Assembly (NCBI GenBank): GCA_028693695.1
Contig: JAQUUV010000004.1
Span: forward strand, 1-35,428
Length of the DNA stretch: 35,428 nt
Origin: Syntrophomonas sp.
GTDB lineage: Bacteria > Bacillota > Syntrophomonadia > Syntrophomonadales > Syntrophomonadaceae
Reading direction: 5' to 3'
Shown here: positions 24,809-33,000 of the stretch, in pieces
Layout of the letters: every line of letters begins with the position of its first letter
How positions within the stretch are numbered: the stretch's first letter is position 1
Notes under the pieces: model-generated
What the model was told of the DNA's origin: nothing
Databases searched by the model: none
What the model saw: the letters and a program-made list of their open reading frames with translations, nothing else
Made by a program: the position numbers and the translations under genes

Positions 24809-24969
24809 AGGGGCTATCAATAAATAAACCAGTCATTTACTCCGGTTTTTTTCGCGCTATCCTTCGTTCTCAAAGCTTGGAATACGTCCAGTATGACTGC
24901 GCTTTGACGCCTTGTCTAGCGCGAAAAAACCTCGGAGTATTCTGCCATATTTATTTATTGATAGCCCCT
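24809..24969. mobile_element. 161-bp MITE-like inverted-repeat element between ktrA and ktrB (copy B)
   Basis: The ends are perfect 20-bp inverted repeats, AGGGGCTATCAATAAATAAA at 24809-24828 and its complement at 24950-24969. Beyond them the inner halves are also partly complementary (ACTCCGG...TTTTTTTCGCGCTA on the left, TAGCGCGAAAAAACC...GGAGT on the right), so the whole element can fold into a long hairpin. It has no reading frame. Related ends occur at 88-155, 2647-2688 and 19998-20012. The right end overlaps the TAG stop of ktrA. Target-site duplication is not clear. Confidence 0.75.
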
Positions 24970-25624
24970 AATCAAGATCACTTAACTTCTGTAGGTCTTG
25001 ATTATGTCCCAGTGCTACCAGAATATCTCCCTGCATCATATTTTCGTCAGGACCTGGAGCAACAATGATATTATCCCCCCGCCTTATTGCGAGTAGAGTA
25101 ACCCCTAGTTTTTTCCGCAAGCCAATTTCATTTAAATTTTTGTTTACAAATAATAGGGGGGTAAAAATTTCGATGATGCTGTAATCAGGAGAAAGATTGA
25201 TCTGTTCCATGAAATTTCGTGAAACTAGGGAACGAGCTAGTTTAATAGCCACGTCTCGCTCCGGATAGATTACGATATCTGCGCCGATTTTCTCTAAAAC
25301 CTTACCGTGCATGGCGTTTTTGGCTTTGGAGATGACTTTTTTCACGCCCAGCTCTTTTAAAACAATAGTAGTTAATATATTGGACTGCATGTTATCGCCA
25401 ATCGCCACAATGACCGCATCAAAGTTGCGGATGCCCAAGGTTTTTAAGACCTGATCATCCATAGTGTCGGCCTGAACGGCATGGGTGGCATAATCAACTG
25501 CATCGTTCACTTTATCTTCATCAACATCTATGGCAAGGACTTCATGGCCCATCCGGGTCAATTCTTTAATAAGGCTTGTTCCAAAACGCCCGATGCCAAT
25601 CACTGCAAACTGCTTCTCTTTCAT
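24968..25624 (-). CDS. ktrA: KtrA/TrkA RCK-domain regulatory subunit of potassium uptake
   Basis: The cytosolic ring-forming regulator of KtrB, binding adenine nucleotides at the RCK_N Rossmann motif IGIGRFGTSLIKEL (G-x-G-x-x-G near residue 10), followed by an acidic strand end AIDVDEDKV. The C-terminal half (about 135-218) is an RCK_C domain, which in some KtrA proteins binds cyclic di-AMP. At 218 aa it is the standard length. ATG at 25624 has AGGGGGAG upstream. The stop TAG is formed by the terminal bases of the 161-bp element that separates it from ktrB. Confidence 0.93.
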   Translation of the reverse strand: MKEKQFAVIGIGRFGTSLIKELTRMGHEVLAIDVDEDKVNDAVDYATHAVQADTMDDQVLKTLGIRNFDAVIVAIGDNMQSNILTTIVLKELGVKKVISKAKNAMHGKVLEKIGADIVIYPERDVAIKLARSLVSRNFMEQINLSPDYSIIEIFTPLLFVNKNLNEIGLRKKLGVTLLAIRRGDNIIVAPGPDENMMQGDILVALGHNQDLQKLSDLD

Positions 25625-25754
25625 CCGTCTCCCCCTAGATGTTATTAATTATCCGGTGGTATGTCTTAATATATCGGTTTTTATGATATCATAATAGTTT
25701 TTATAATATTGATAGAAATTATTATGGACTTTTTATTAATAATTACAAGAGATA

Positions 25755-25785
25755 AAATAAAAAACCTGCCTCCTCGGAGACAGGT
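25755..25785 (-). terminator. Intrinsic terminator of the chemotaxis receptor gene
   Basis: On the minus strand ACCTGTCTCCGAGGAGGCAGGT (two paired arms around a small loop) is followed by TTTTTTATTTTATC. It lies about 25 bp after the receptor stop codon. Confidence 0.8.
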
Positions 25786-25807
25786 CAGAATCAGTTTGGT
25801 GATTTAA

Positions 25808-27526
25808 CTAAACTGTGAAATAAGCAATGGCTTTCTTCAAATCTTCTATAACAATAGTTAGCCGATCGATAGATGCTCCGGTTTCTTCTAATCCAGCCAA
25901 CTGTTCATTAGCTAATGAACTGATCTTCTTAGCTACGGTAGCATTTTTATCTGCAGCATAGGTCGTTTGCTCAATAGAATTTATGGCTGTCTCTGCGCTG
26001 GCCGCCATCTGTTCGCTAGCGGCGCTTACTTCCTGAATTTGCTGGTTTACAGTATTGATGGCCTCAATAATATGTTCAAAGGCCAGCCCGGCATTGCCCA
26101 CTACTTGCGTACCCATAGCTACTTCTTTAGTTCCAGCTTGCATGGCATCCACCGCGCTGTCAGCTTCATTCTGTACTTCTTTGACCAGACTAGCAATACG
26201 CTTGGCGGCCTCACCAGATTCTTCAGCTAATTTCCGCACTTCCTCGGCCACCACTGCAAATCCACGTCCTTGCTCTCCGGCTCGGGCGGCCTCAATAGCT
26301 GCATTTAAAGCCAAGAGATTGGTCTGGTTGGCAATGTTGGTAATCAGATCTACTATTTGACCGATTTCTTGAGATTTGGTTCCTAGGCCCTCTATGATTA
26401 TAGCGGTAGAGTTAACTGTTTCACTGATGATGCTAATCTGACTTATGGCCTTCTCGACCTGTTTCTCGCCATCTTCCGCTTTGTTAGTAGCGGTCATAGC
26501 AGAGGAAGCAACTTCCTGGGCATTTCCAGCCAATTGCTGAATAGCTACCGACATTTCTCCGATAACCATTTTGGATTTACCGGTCAGTTCGGCTTGACTG
26601 GCGGCAGTGGAGCTCATCTCTTCAGACTGAAAGGTCATATCCTTCATGAGCGAAGCGCTCATTTCTGAACGATTTAGAAGCTCAGAAGTAGATTGGCTTA
26701 CATTTACAATCAAATTCTTGGTGTTGCCTATTAATTCTGACATTCTGGTGATCATGACGTTTATCAGGCTAGCTAGTTGCCCCAATTCGTCCTTTCCTTG
26801 CTGGGGTATCATGGAGGTTAGGTCGCCTTCGCTGGAACGTGCTATTGATCCGTTGATTCTTTCAAGTGGCTTGTGAACCGTGTAGGCCAGCATTAAAGCA
26901 GCTAGGAACCCGAGTAGTATACCTAGCCCGGCGTAGAGTAACATGCTGCTACTGAAGTTACTCACCATGTTATCATAAGGGGTTGCTGGTACGCCTACAT
27001 ACCAGATGCCGATGACTTGACCGCCAGCGTCCTTAATCGGCTCGTAAGCGGTTTCATTCCAAGTTCCTACCACATTAGCGCGGCCAATATAGGTTTTGCT
27101 ATCTTTAATAACCGTTTGTATTACTTCGGCTGATGCCTGGGTTCCGATCTGTCGCTTATCGTCTTTCTTAACATTGGTGGAGACTCGTGTATCGCCTTTG
27201 AAAATGGTAACTGTGTCGCCGGTCAATTTACCAATCAAATCAACTAGGTCATTATTGTTCTCCATCAGAGTGCCGCCTTTATACAGGGCACCATTTACCA
27301 GCTTCCAATCGCCGGGAAAGTTTTTGTCCAGCATTTGTCGACCCATGGCCAAGTCTGAATTCAACTTTTCCTGGGCGGAAATTATTATCTTTTCCGACAT
27401 AACCGAAGTAGCATAATAACCCATTACCCCAGTTACCACAGCTAAAATTAGCGTGAATACCAGGACTAAACGTAGGCGGACATTGATCTTTCTAGCACTT
27501 CGTTCAAACACAGTGAGTAAATCCAA
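25808..27526 (-). CDS. Methyl-accepting chemotaxis protein with single-Cache sensor
   Basis: A 572-residue membrane chemoreceptor. TM1 is about residues 19-37, followed by an extracellular sensor of about 150 residues resembling a single Cache (sCache) domain (ending GQVIGIWYVGVP), TM2 about 194-216, a HAMP linker, and a long coiled-coil signalling domain. The conserved hairpin tip that binds CheA/CheW is intact (ANQTNLLALNAAIEAARAGE then GRGFAVVAEEVRKLAEES). The ligand is unknown, though Cache domains often bind small carboxylates or amino acids. The start is a TTG at 27526 with GAGG close upstream (about 4-5 nt); a GTG at about residue 6 lacks a ribosome site. No other chemotaxis genes are nearby. 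Confidence 0.9.
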   Translation of the reverse strand: MDLLTVFERSARKINVRLRLVLVFTLILAVVTGVMGYYATSVMSEKIIISAQEKLNSDLAMGRQMLDKNFPGDWKLVNGALYKGGTLMENNNDLVDLIGKLTGDTVTIFKGDTRVSTNVKKDDKRQIGTQASAEVIQTVIKDSKTYIGRANVVGTWNETAYEPIKDAGGQVIGIWYVGVPATPYDNMVSNFSSSMLLYAGLGILLGFLAALMLAYTVHKPLERINGSIARSSEGDLTSMIPQQGKDELGQLASLINVMITRMSELIGNTKNLIVNVSQSTSELLNRSEMSASLMKDMTFQSEEMSSTAASQAELTGKSKMVIGEMSVAIQQLAGNAQEVASSAMTATNKAEDGEKQVEKAISQISIISETVNSTAIIIEGLGTKSQEIGQIVDLITNIANQTNLLALNAAIEAARAGEQGRGFAVVAEEVRKLAEESGEAAKRIASLVKEVQNEADSAVDAMQAGTKEVAMGTQVVGNAGLAFEHIIEAINTVNQQIQEVSAASEQMAASAETAINSIEQTTYAADKNATVAKKISSLANEQLAGLEETGASIDRLTIVIEDLKKAIAYFTV

Positions 27527-27922
27527 AATACCTCAATCCCCTTTCTATTAAACATAAATACATACAAACGTCCCGAAACATATTATTACAAAAACAATTC
27601 TACACTTGAATACAATTTTCCTGCCCGATCATAATATTTTTTATAGTATAGAAAATCCTGTCAGGGATATGGTGACGAACGAGATTAGTCTAATTATTTG
27701 GCGAATGGGAAACAATAAATAGAACTGGAGTTGCATATCTGCCGCTCGACCTTTGACAATCGTCAAATAAGGTTCCAAAATGAAGGATCTATATGTGTAT
27801 TATTTGATTGGATAGCTATGCCAATACTTTATATATGCAAAAATTATTGTAATTAATAAACGATATGGTAATTATTTTGTATAATGGGATGATGGTTAGG
27901 ATTTATCAGGAGGAATTATTGT
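27527..27922. other. Intergenic region between the chemoreceptor and thioesterase genes
   Basis: This gap of about 396 bp has no gene. It holds a short palindrome TTTGAC-AATC-GTCAAA at 27752-27767 and a likely -10 TATAAT at 27881-27886 ahead of the thioesterase, with only a weak -35. The rest is AT-rich without recognisable structure. Confidence 0.45.
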
Positions 27923-28381
27923 ATGAACATAACAGAAGCTGAAAATAGGGGACTCGACAAAGATATTTTCGATCATATACGCAACAAATGGGATAGCCAA
28001 GCTTGTCATCAGACTATGGGCATAAAAATTACGTACCTGGGGACAGGGGTTGCTGGTATAAAAAAAAATCCAAATACAAATTTTTCAACAGACGGTGGAA
28101 GGGTGCATGGCGGAGTAATTGCCACTCTGGCAGATACTGTCATGGGTGTTGCTGCCGCAACCATTAATGGGCAGATCTATAGGACTGTGGATATGAACAT
28201 AAACTATTTTGCACCAGCCTTTGAAGAAACTGAGCTTACAGCTGAGGGGTGTGTGATACATCCAGGCAATACAGTAGCAGTGGTTGAAGGCAGCTTGTTT
28301 AATAATGAAGGGAAGCTGATAGCAAAAAGTAGGGGAACGTTTATTAAAGATACTAAACACCAACTTTGCGAGGAGAAATAG
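27923..28381 (+). CDS. PaaI/hotdog-fold thioesterase family protein
   Basis: The 152-residue product has the hotdog signature GRVHGGVIATLADTVMG (about residues 58-74) typical of PaaI-type acyl-CoA thioesterases, followed by TVDMNINYFAPA and later strands. It probably hydrolyses an acyl-CoA or aryl-CoA; the substrate is not known. ATG at 27923 has AGGAGG about 8 nt upstream. It stands alone on + and is separated from the convergent NlpC/P60 gene by a hairpin. A link to the butyrate operon 15 kb away is possible but unsupported. Confidence 0.88.
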   Translation: MNITEAENRGLDKDIFDHIRNKWDSQACHQTMGIKITYLGTGVAGIKKNPNTNFSTDGGRVHGGVIATLADTVMGVAAATINGQIYRTVDMNINYFAPAFEETELTAEGCVIHPGNTVAVVEGSLFNNEGKLIAKSRGTFIKDTKHQLCEEK

Positions 28382-28417
28382 ATTCTATACTACATGCGAA
28401 CTAATTATCTTTATCGG

Positions 28418-28447
28418 CCTTACCCTTCCTGGATAGGAAGGGTAAGG
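28418..28447. terminator. 13-bp perfect hairpin between convergent genes
   Basis: CCTTACCCTTCCT (28418-28430), GGAT, AGGAAGGGTAAGG (28435-28447) form a perfect stem between the thioesterase (+) and the NlpC/P60 gene (-). It lacks a strong T-run on either strand but its place suggests termination. Confidence 0.65.
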
Positions 28448-28478
28448 AGACGTAAATGTTGGTGTATAAAACAAAGTA

Positions 28479-29486
28479 TTAGAAGCCAGTCAGAAGGCTT
28501 TTAGGCAGTATAATTGGCTTGTCAGGCTTTATTTGATATAGAGCAGGGATAACTGGGCCACTGGCATTTATTTTGGCGCCTGCCACAAATGCACTACTTG
28601 GCAACACTCTGCGCACTTCAATTAGACTTGAGCCATACCAGTATGCAAAGCTATTAATTATCCCTATGGCAGTTGGGCGGCCACTACATGTATTTATGAT
28701 ACATGGTTTGCCATTAATTACACCCATGTATATAGCTACATGACCTATATGTGTCCTGGCAGGTGCATCAGAGTTCCAGTAGGTGAATATATCGCCAGGT
28801 TGTAGCTTGTCTATGCCTACCAGGGTGTATTTAGATGTTCCGGATATTTTCTCTGCATAAACACCCTCAACCTTTACCCCTACTGAGCCATAGTTTGGGG
28901 CTGCTGAGGTTATGGAATACCCGAAATCTTTGTATACCAATGACACGAAGTTGGAGCAATCTATATATCCGGTGGTAGGATACTTGGTATGCCCATACTT
29001 CATAAAACCATATTCCATGTACCATATGGCACGGCCTACCAAAGTCTCAGCAAGGCTTCCGTCAAAGTTTGCCCGGAAAGAGTCAACTACCGGTTTTTCA
29101 TGGATATTATATTGACTAATACTGGCTGCAGTGGGAACCTTGGCGACGGCTGATACCTTGGGTGACGACACAATCCCTATTAATGCTGCATTCAGGGCTG
29201 CCTTAGTTTTTGGACCAACAATGCCATCTACTTTTAGTCCTTGGGATTTTTGAAAATTCTTTACAGCGTCATTAGTTTTCGGACCTAACCATCCATCAAT
29301 ACCATGTGTATCAAAGCCTAACCCGGTAAGATCTTCCTGCAACTGACTGACGGCTGAACCTCGGCTGCCCAAGGTTAGATCTTGTGTACCATAATCACTG
29401 GCCTGAGCAGGCAAAGGTATTATAGCTACCATAAGTAAGGCTAATATACCCATAAAAAGCAATTGCTTACAACGTAATGTTAACAT
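28479..29486 (-). CDS. Secreted cell-wall hydrolase: peptidoglycan-binding domain plus NlpC/P60-like domain
   Basis: A 335-residue exported protein. A signal peptide covers about residues 1-29 (hydrophobic LLFMGILALLMVAII, then PAQAS). A PG_binding_1 domain follows (about 37-100, GSRGSAVSQLQEDL ... VDGIVGPKTKAAL), then an NlpC/P60-like papain-fold domain with the likely nucleophile C177 in GYIDCSNFVSLVY and H249 in THIGHVAIYMG. It probably cleaves peptide stems of the wall. ATG 29486 is preferred, as it starts the signal peptide and AAAGGA is about 11 nt upstream; an ATG at 29498 abuts that site. It follows a 525-bp gap after the S-layer-type gene on the same strand. Confidence 0.87.
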   Translation of the reverse strand: MLTLRCKQLLFMGILALLMVAIIPLPAQASDYGTQDLTLGSRGSAVSQLQEDLTGLGFDTHGIDGWLGPKTNDAVKNFQKSQGLKVDGIVGPKTKAALNAALIGIVSSPKVSAVAKVPTAASISQYNIHEKPVVDSFRANFDGSLAETLVGRAIWYMEYGFMKYGHTKYPTTGYIDCSNFVSLVYKDFGYSITSAAPNYGSVGVKVEGVYAEKISGTSKYTLVGIDKLQPGDIFTYWNSDAPARTHIGHVAIYMGVINGKPCIINTCSGRPTAIGIINSFAYWYGSSLIEVRRVLPSSAFVAGAKINASGPVIPALYQIKPDKPIILPKSLLTGF

Positions 29487-29557
29487 AAGTTCAATCATCC
29501 TTTCTGAAGTCAGGAATTAGAAGACTAATTATTCCATTTTTAAATAAGTTTTCAGTT

Positions 29558-29578
29558 TCATATGTAACCATTAAACAT
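29558..29578 (-). other. Possible 6-codon leader ORF upstream of the NlpC/P60 gene
   Basis: On the minus strand AAGGAGG (29596-29590) is followed after 11 nt by ATG at 29578, a frame encoding MFNGYI, then TGA at 29558-29560, 72 nt before the hydrolase start. It could be a leader peptide, a remnant of a gene start, or chance. Confidence 0.25.
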
Positions 29579-29854
29579 TTCTTTTCGCGCCTCCTTATAT
29601 TACAAACAATTCGACTCAAATATTTTTCAACCTTTTGGTAAATATGGACAATTAAATTTTGTTTGGATGCTACAAGGGAATGAAGGAGGAAATATCCTGC
29701 GTTTCAAGCAACAGGCTAATGCTTGCTGGTAAATAATGGGGACATAGGACTTGAAAAAAAGAAATGGAAGTAAATGCAGAAATATGAAATTGACGGAGGC
29801 TATTAATCGAGCTTTTGTTATCTATCTCACCTCCGTCTCTTAAGTAAAAAAACC

Positions 29855-29898
29855 GACAGAAAAACAGCCCCTTGCGATGTTTTAAAACAAGCAAGGGG
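29855..29898 (-). terminator. Intrinsic terminator after the S-layer-type gene
   Basis: On the minus strand CCCCTTGC (29898-29891), an inner self-complementary TGTTTTAAAACA, then GCAAGGGG (29875-29868) form a long stem followed by CTGTTTTTCTGTCGG and a second T-run. It lies about 125 bp after the stop of the large exported protein. Confidence 0.8.
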
Positions 29899-30024
29899 TT
29901 ATTCTACGCGTAATTATGTAATAAATTCATAACGCAAAAACAGATAGTCGGCTTTTGTATTCATTCAAAGATTGCTTTGCTTGTTAATCTATTCTGCGAC
30001 GATAATGTTCAATCAAACGATATA

Positions 30025-33000
30025 TTAATACTTATTATATAGCCTATACAGGAATACGGCTGCTTCCGCTCTTGTAGTATTGCCCAGCGGATTGACCTTA
30101 TCTCCGCTGCCTACAATCAATCCTTCCTTTACAACAGAGGCTACGCCGTTTACGGCATAGGCTGCCACCAAGGATGTATCGGAAAATTTGTCAAGATCCG
30201 AAGCAATACCCTGCACTTCAAGCTTTTTCAGTATTCTTAGTGCCCAATCGGTCAATACCATCATGTCCTGTCTGGTGAGGCTTGCATCAGGGCTGAATTT
30301 GTTGTTTCCCGTACCGCTGGTGATACCGAGTTTTTTGGCGATGCCTATCTCTTTGTAGTTATATGCGTCACTATATATATCATCAAAGTTCCCGTCGACC
30401 TTGGCATCAATACCAAGTGTCCTTACCAGGAAGTACAAAAAGTCTGCCCTAGTGATATTTGTTTGCGGGGCATATTCGGTATCCGTTTTACCCTTCAATA
30501 TATCTTTTGATGCAAGTATTTCGATCTGCTTCCTGGCCCAGACCACCCTCTCTGAGTCCTTAAAGGTCTTTGTCACATAGACCACCGCAAATTTGCTGAA
30601 GTGGGTGGTGCTAAATCTTACTGTTCCAGTCACCAGGTCATATCTTCCGCTGGGGACTGATACTGCATTCCCAGCTCCGTCTATATACCAGACAGTTATA
30701 TGCTCAGGATCGGCAAGCTCCTCAATTGTTGGCTTAAACGGTACTGTTACCGTAACCGGTGCATCCGGATTATTCCATGATGTGGCCCTTCCATCCAGCT
30801 TGAGCGACAGCTCAATAACCGGTTTGCTGCCTATCTGTGCCTGTACCTGTCCCGGCAGCTTCGTGGTATCCGCCATACTTACGGTAAGGGCTGCTGATGC
30901 CGCATTTCCCGCAGCTTCCGCGGTAAGCATGATTGAAGGTACAGTCACCGTCGCAAACTCAGTCCTGATTTCAATCGCCTTGCCTGTAGCACTGGCAATT
31001 GCATCTGCCGGCAGGTTTGTCTCATAAGCTTTCGCCCCTGATACCTGCGGTACCTCTACTATTGCATTGCCGGCAGTGCCTGAAAGGGCATTGTTCAAAG
31101 TTTCTTCACTGACTGCAACTGCTGCCGTACCTGTGCTGCTATTAAGGGTCGGCGTTGCCTGTATGATCACACTCTGGTTATTGGTTGTTGTAGTAATATT
31201 GCCGGAGCCTGCACTGGAATGTCCGTGTGACTCATACGGTGTAGTTAACGTAGTACTTGTGTAGCAAGTTCTGTTGCCTGCTTCGTCCCTGACGACTACG
31301 TTAAAATAATACGTGCTTCCCGGCTGAAGCCCTGTTATATTGGATGTTCGTATGTTTGCCGTATAGTTCTGTTTTACTGTTCCATACGCTTCAGCATCTG
31401 CAACAGTCTTTATGTTATCTGCCAATGACTGGTAGATACAGTATTCCAGCCCTGCTTCGGCTGTTACCAGGTCGCTTGCTTTGTTCCATGACAATGAGGC
31501 GCCTGTTTGTGACATATTAGATGCGGTTATCGTTCCGCAGCCTACCACCGGTACAGTATTGTCTATGGTAAAAGTAATACTGTACCCGTCTGCATAGTCA
31601 TTTCCTGCTATATCGCTTCCTTGTACTGTGGCAGCAGCCGTTACTTCGTCTGCAGGTACTGTCCAGGTATAGGTCCAGGTTCTTTGGTCTCCGCTGTTAT
31701 CGGTCATGGCAGCTCCTGTCACGCCTATATTGGTGATACTGATAGTTGGAGTGTCGGCCATACCCTTGTTAAATACTGCCGTTATGGTTACTGCATCTCC
31801 CTGCTTTACCGATGCGCATCTTTGGTTATGAGACAGCATAACCGTAGGCGCGGCGGTATCCCACGCTGCAATAGATCTTCCTTCTTCATTAGAGACCATG
31901 GCGTTTCCTGCCAGGTCCTGTATTGTGCCGTTTTCACCGGCACTGTATTTTACAGTGACTCCTTCTTGTCCCGATACTCCCATATCAGTTACCGTCAGCA
32001 CTACGTGGCCTGCATCTGTTCCCTGGGCTATGGAGCCTACTGCATAGGTTACTGCTGATGCTCCTGTTTCATATACAGTAAAGCCTCCATTGTTTCCTTT
32101 TGCTATGTTTGTACATTCTTCATTCAGTACTATGGTTATGTGAGTGTTATCCGTAAAAGCTGCATTGTTAATAACGGGTGTAGTTGTATCCACCTTTATT
32201 CCCGACGTAGCCGGCACACCCTTCAAGGCAGTTTCTGCATTATTGATGGTAGCATCTTTTACTGTGCTTCCATTCAAGTCTATTACATTTCCTATTATTA
32301 TGCCGTCCTTATCTTCCTGACCTGCCTGTACCGTGCAGCGGAATAGGCATTGTGCTGAGCCGGAACCGCTTACATACTCCGCCAGCGTACTCTGACCCCC
32401 GATATTGATGGTAACGGAAGGTATACCCAGTGTGGTATCTACAATCACATTTTCAGTAAATCCAACCGTGAAATCCAGGTTCCTCCCGGCATTGTAAGCT
32501 CCAGCGCCGGGAACGCTTACCGAAACTACTCCCGGTGCAGTATTATCCAGGATCAGCTCACAAGGTACCGATACATTTCCCACGCTGTCCACCAGGTAGC
32601 CCTGGTAGGTGCCCTCAGGGAGGCCTGTTGTATCTATGTTCTCCTCAGTTGCAGGACTGTTTATCACTGCAGTTTTTCCGCCGACTCCATTAAGTGCCAT
32701 TTTATCGGTATAGTCTGTCCCGATTTTCGGCACCAGGTATAATGTGCCTTGAAGCCCATAGTCATTATTGAAGCTTATTACCACAGTTGTACCTGTATTC
32801 ATTGCCGATGGGTTCACACTGCTTATATTGGTCGCAGTATTGTCAATAACGGTATCCTCACAGGGCGCCGATACATTTCCCACGCTGTCTGCAAGATAGG
32901 CCTGATAGGTGCCTTCTGCAAGTCCTGTTGTGTATAGGCTTCCTGCTGTTGCAGGGCTGTATATGACGGTGGTTTTCCCGCCAACGATCCCCTCAAGGTC

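Larger units (their letters stand above)
29499..30024. other. Intergenic region between the S-layer-type and NlpC/P60 genes
   Basis: A 525-bp gap with no gene I can support. From right to left on the minus strand it holds the S-layer gene terminator (29855-29898), an inverted repeat ACGGAGG (29793-29799) / CCTCCGT (29830-29836), a lone GGGGAC at about 29739, and a short leader ORF at 29558-29578. A frame at 29670-29894 has no ribosome site or coding character and is left out. Confidence 0.5.

Noticed and set aside
29499..29760. Cyclic di-GMP or cyclic di-AMP riboswitch upstream of the NlpC/P60 gene
   Set aside because: Such leaders are common before wall hydrolases, but I found none of the conserved core sequences here.
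29670..29894. 74-codon minus-strand frame in the gap after the S-layer-type gene
   Set aside because: It overlaps the S-layer gene terminator, has no ribosome site and has low-complexity, phenylalanine/leucine-rich content without family features.
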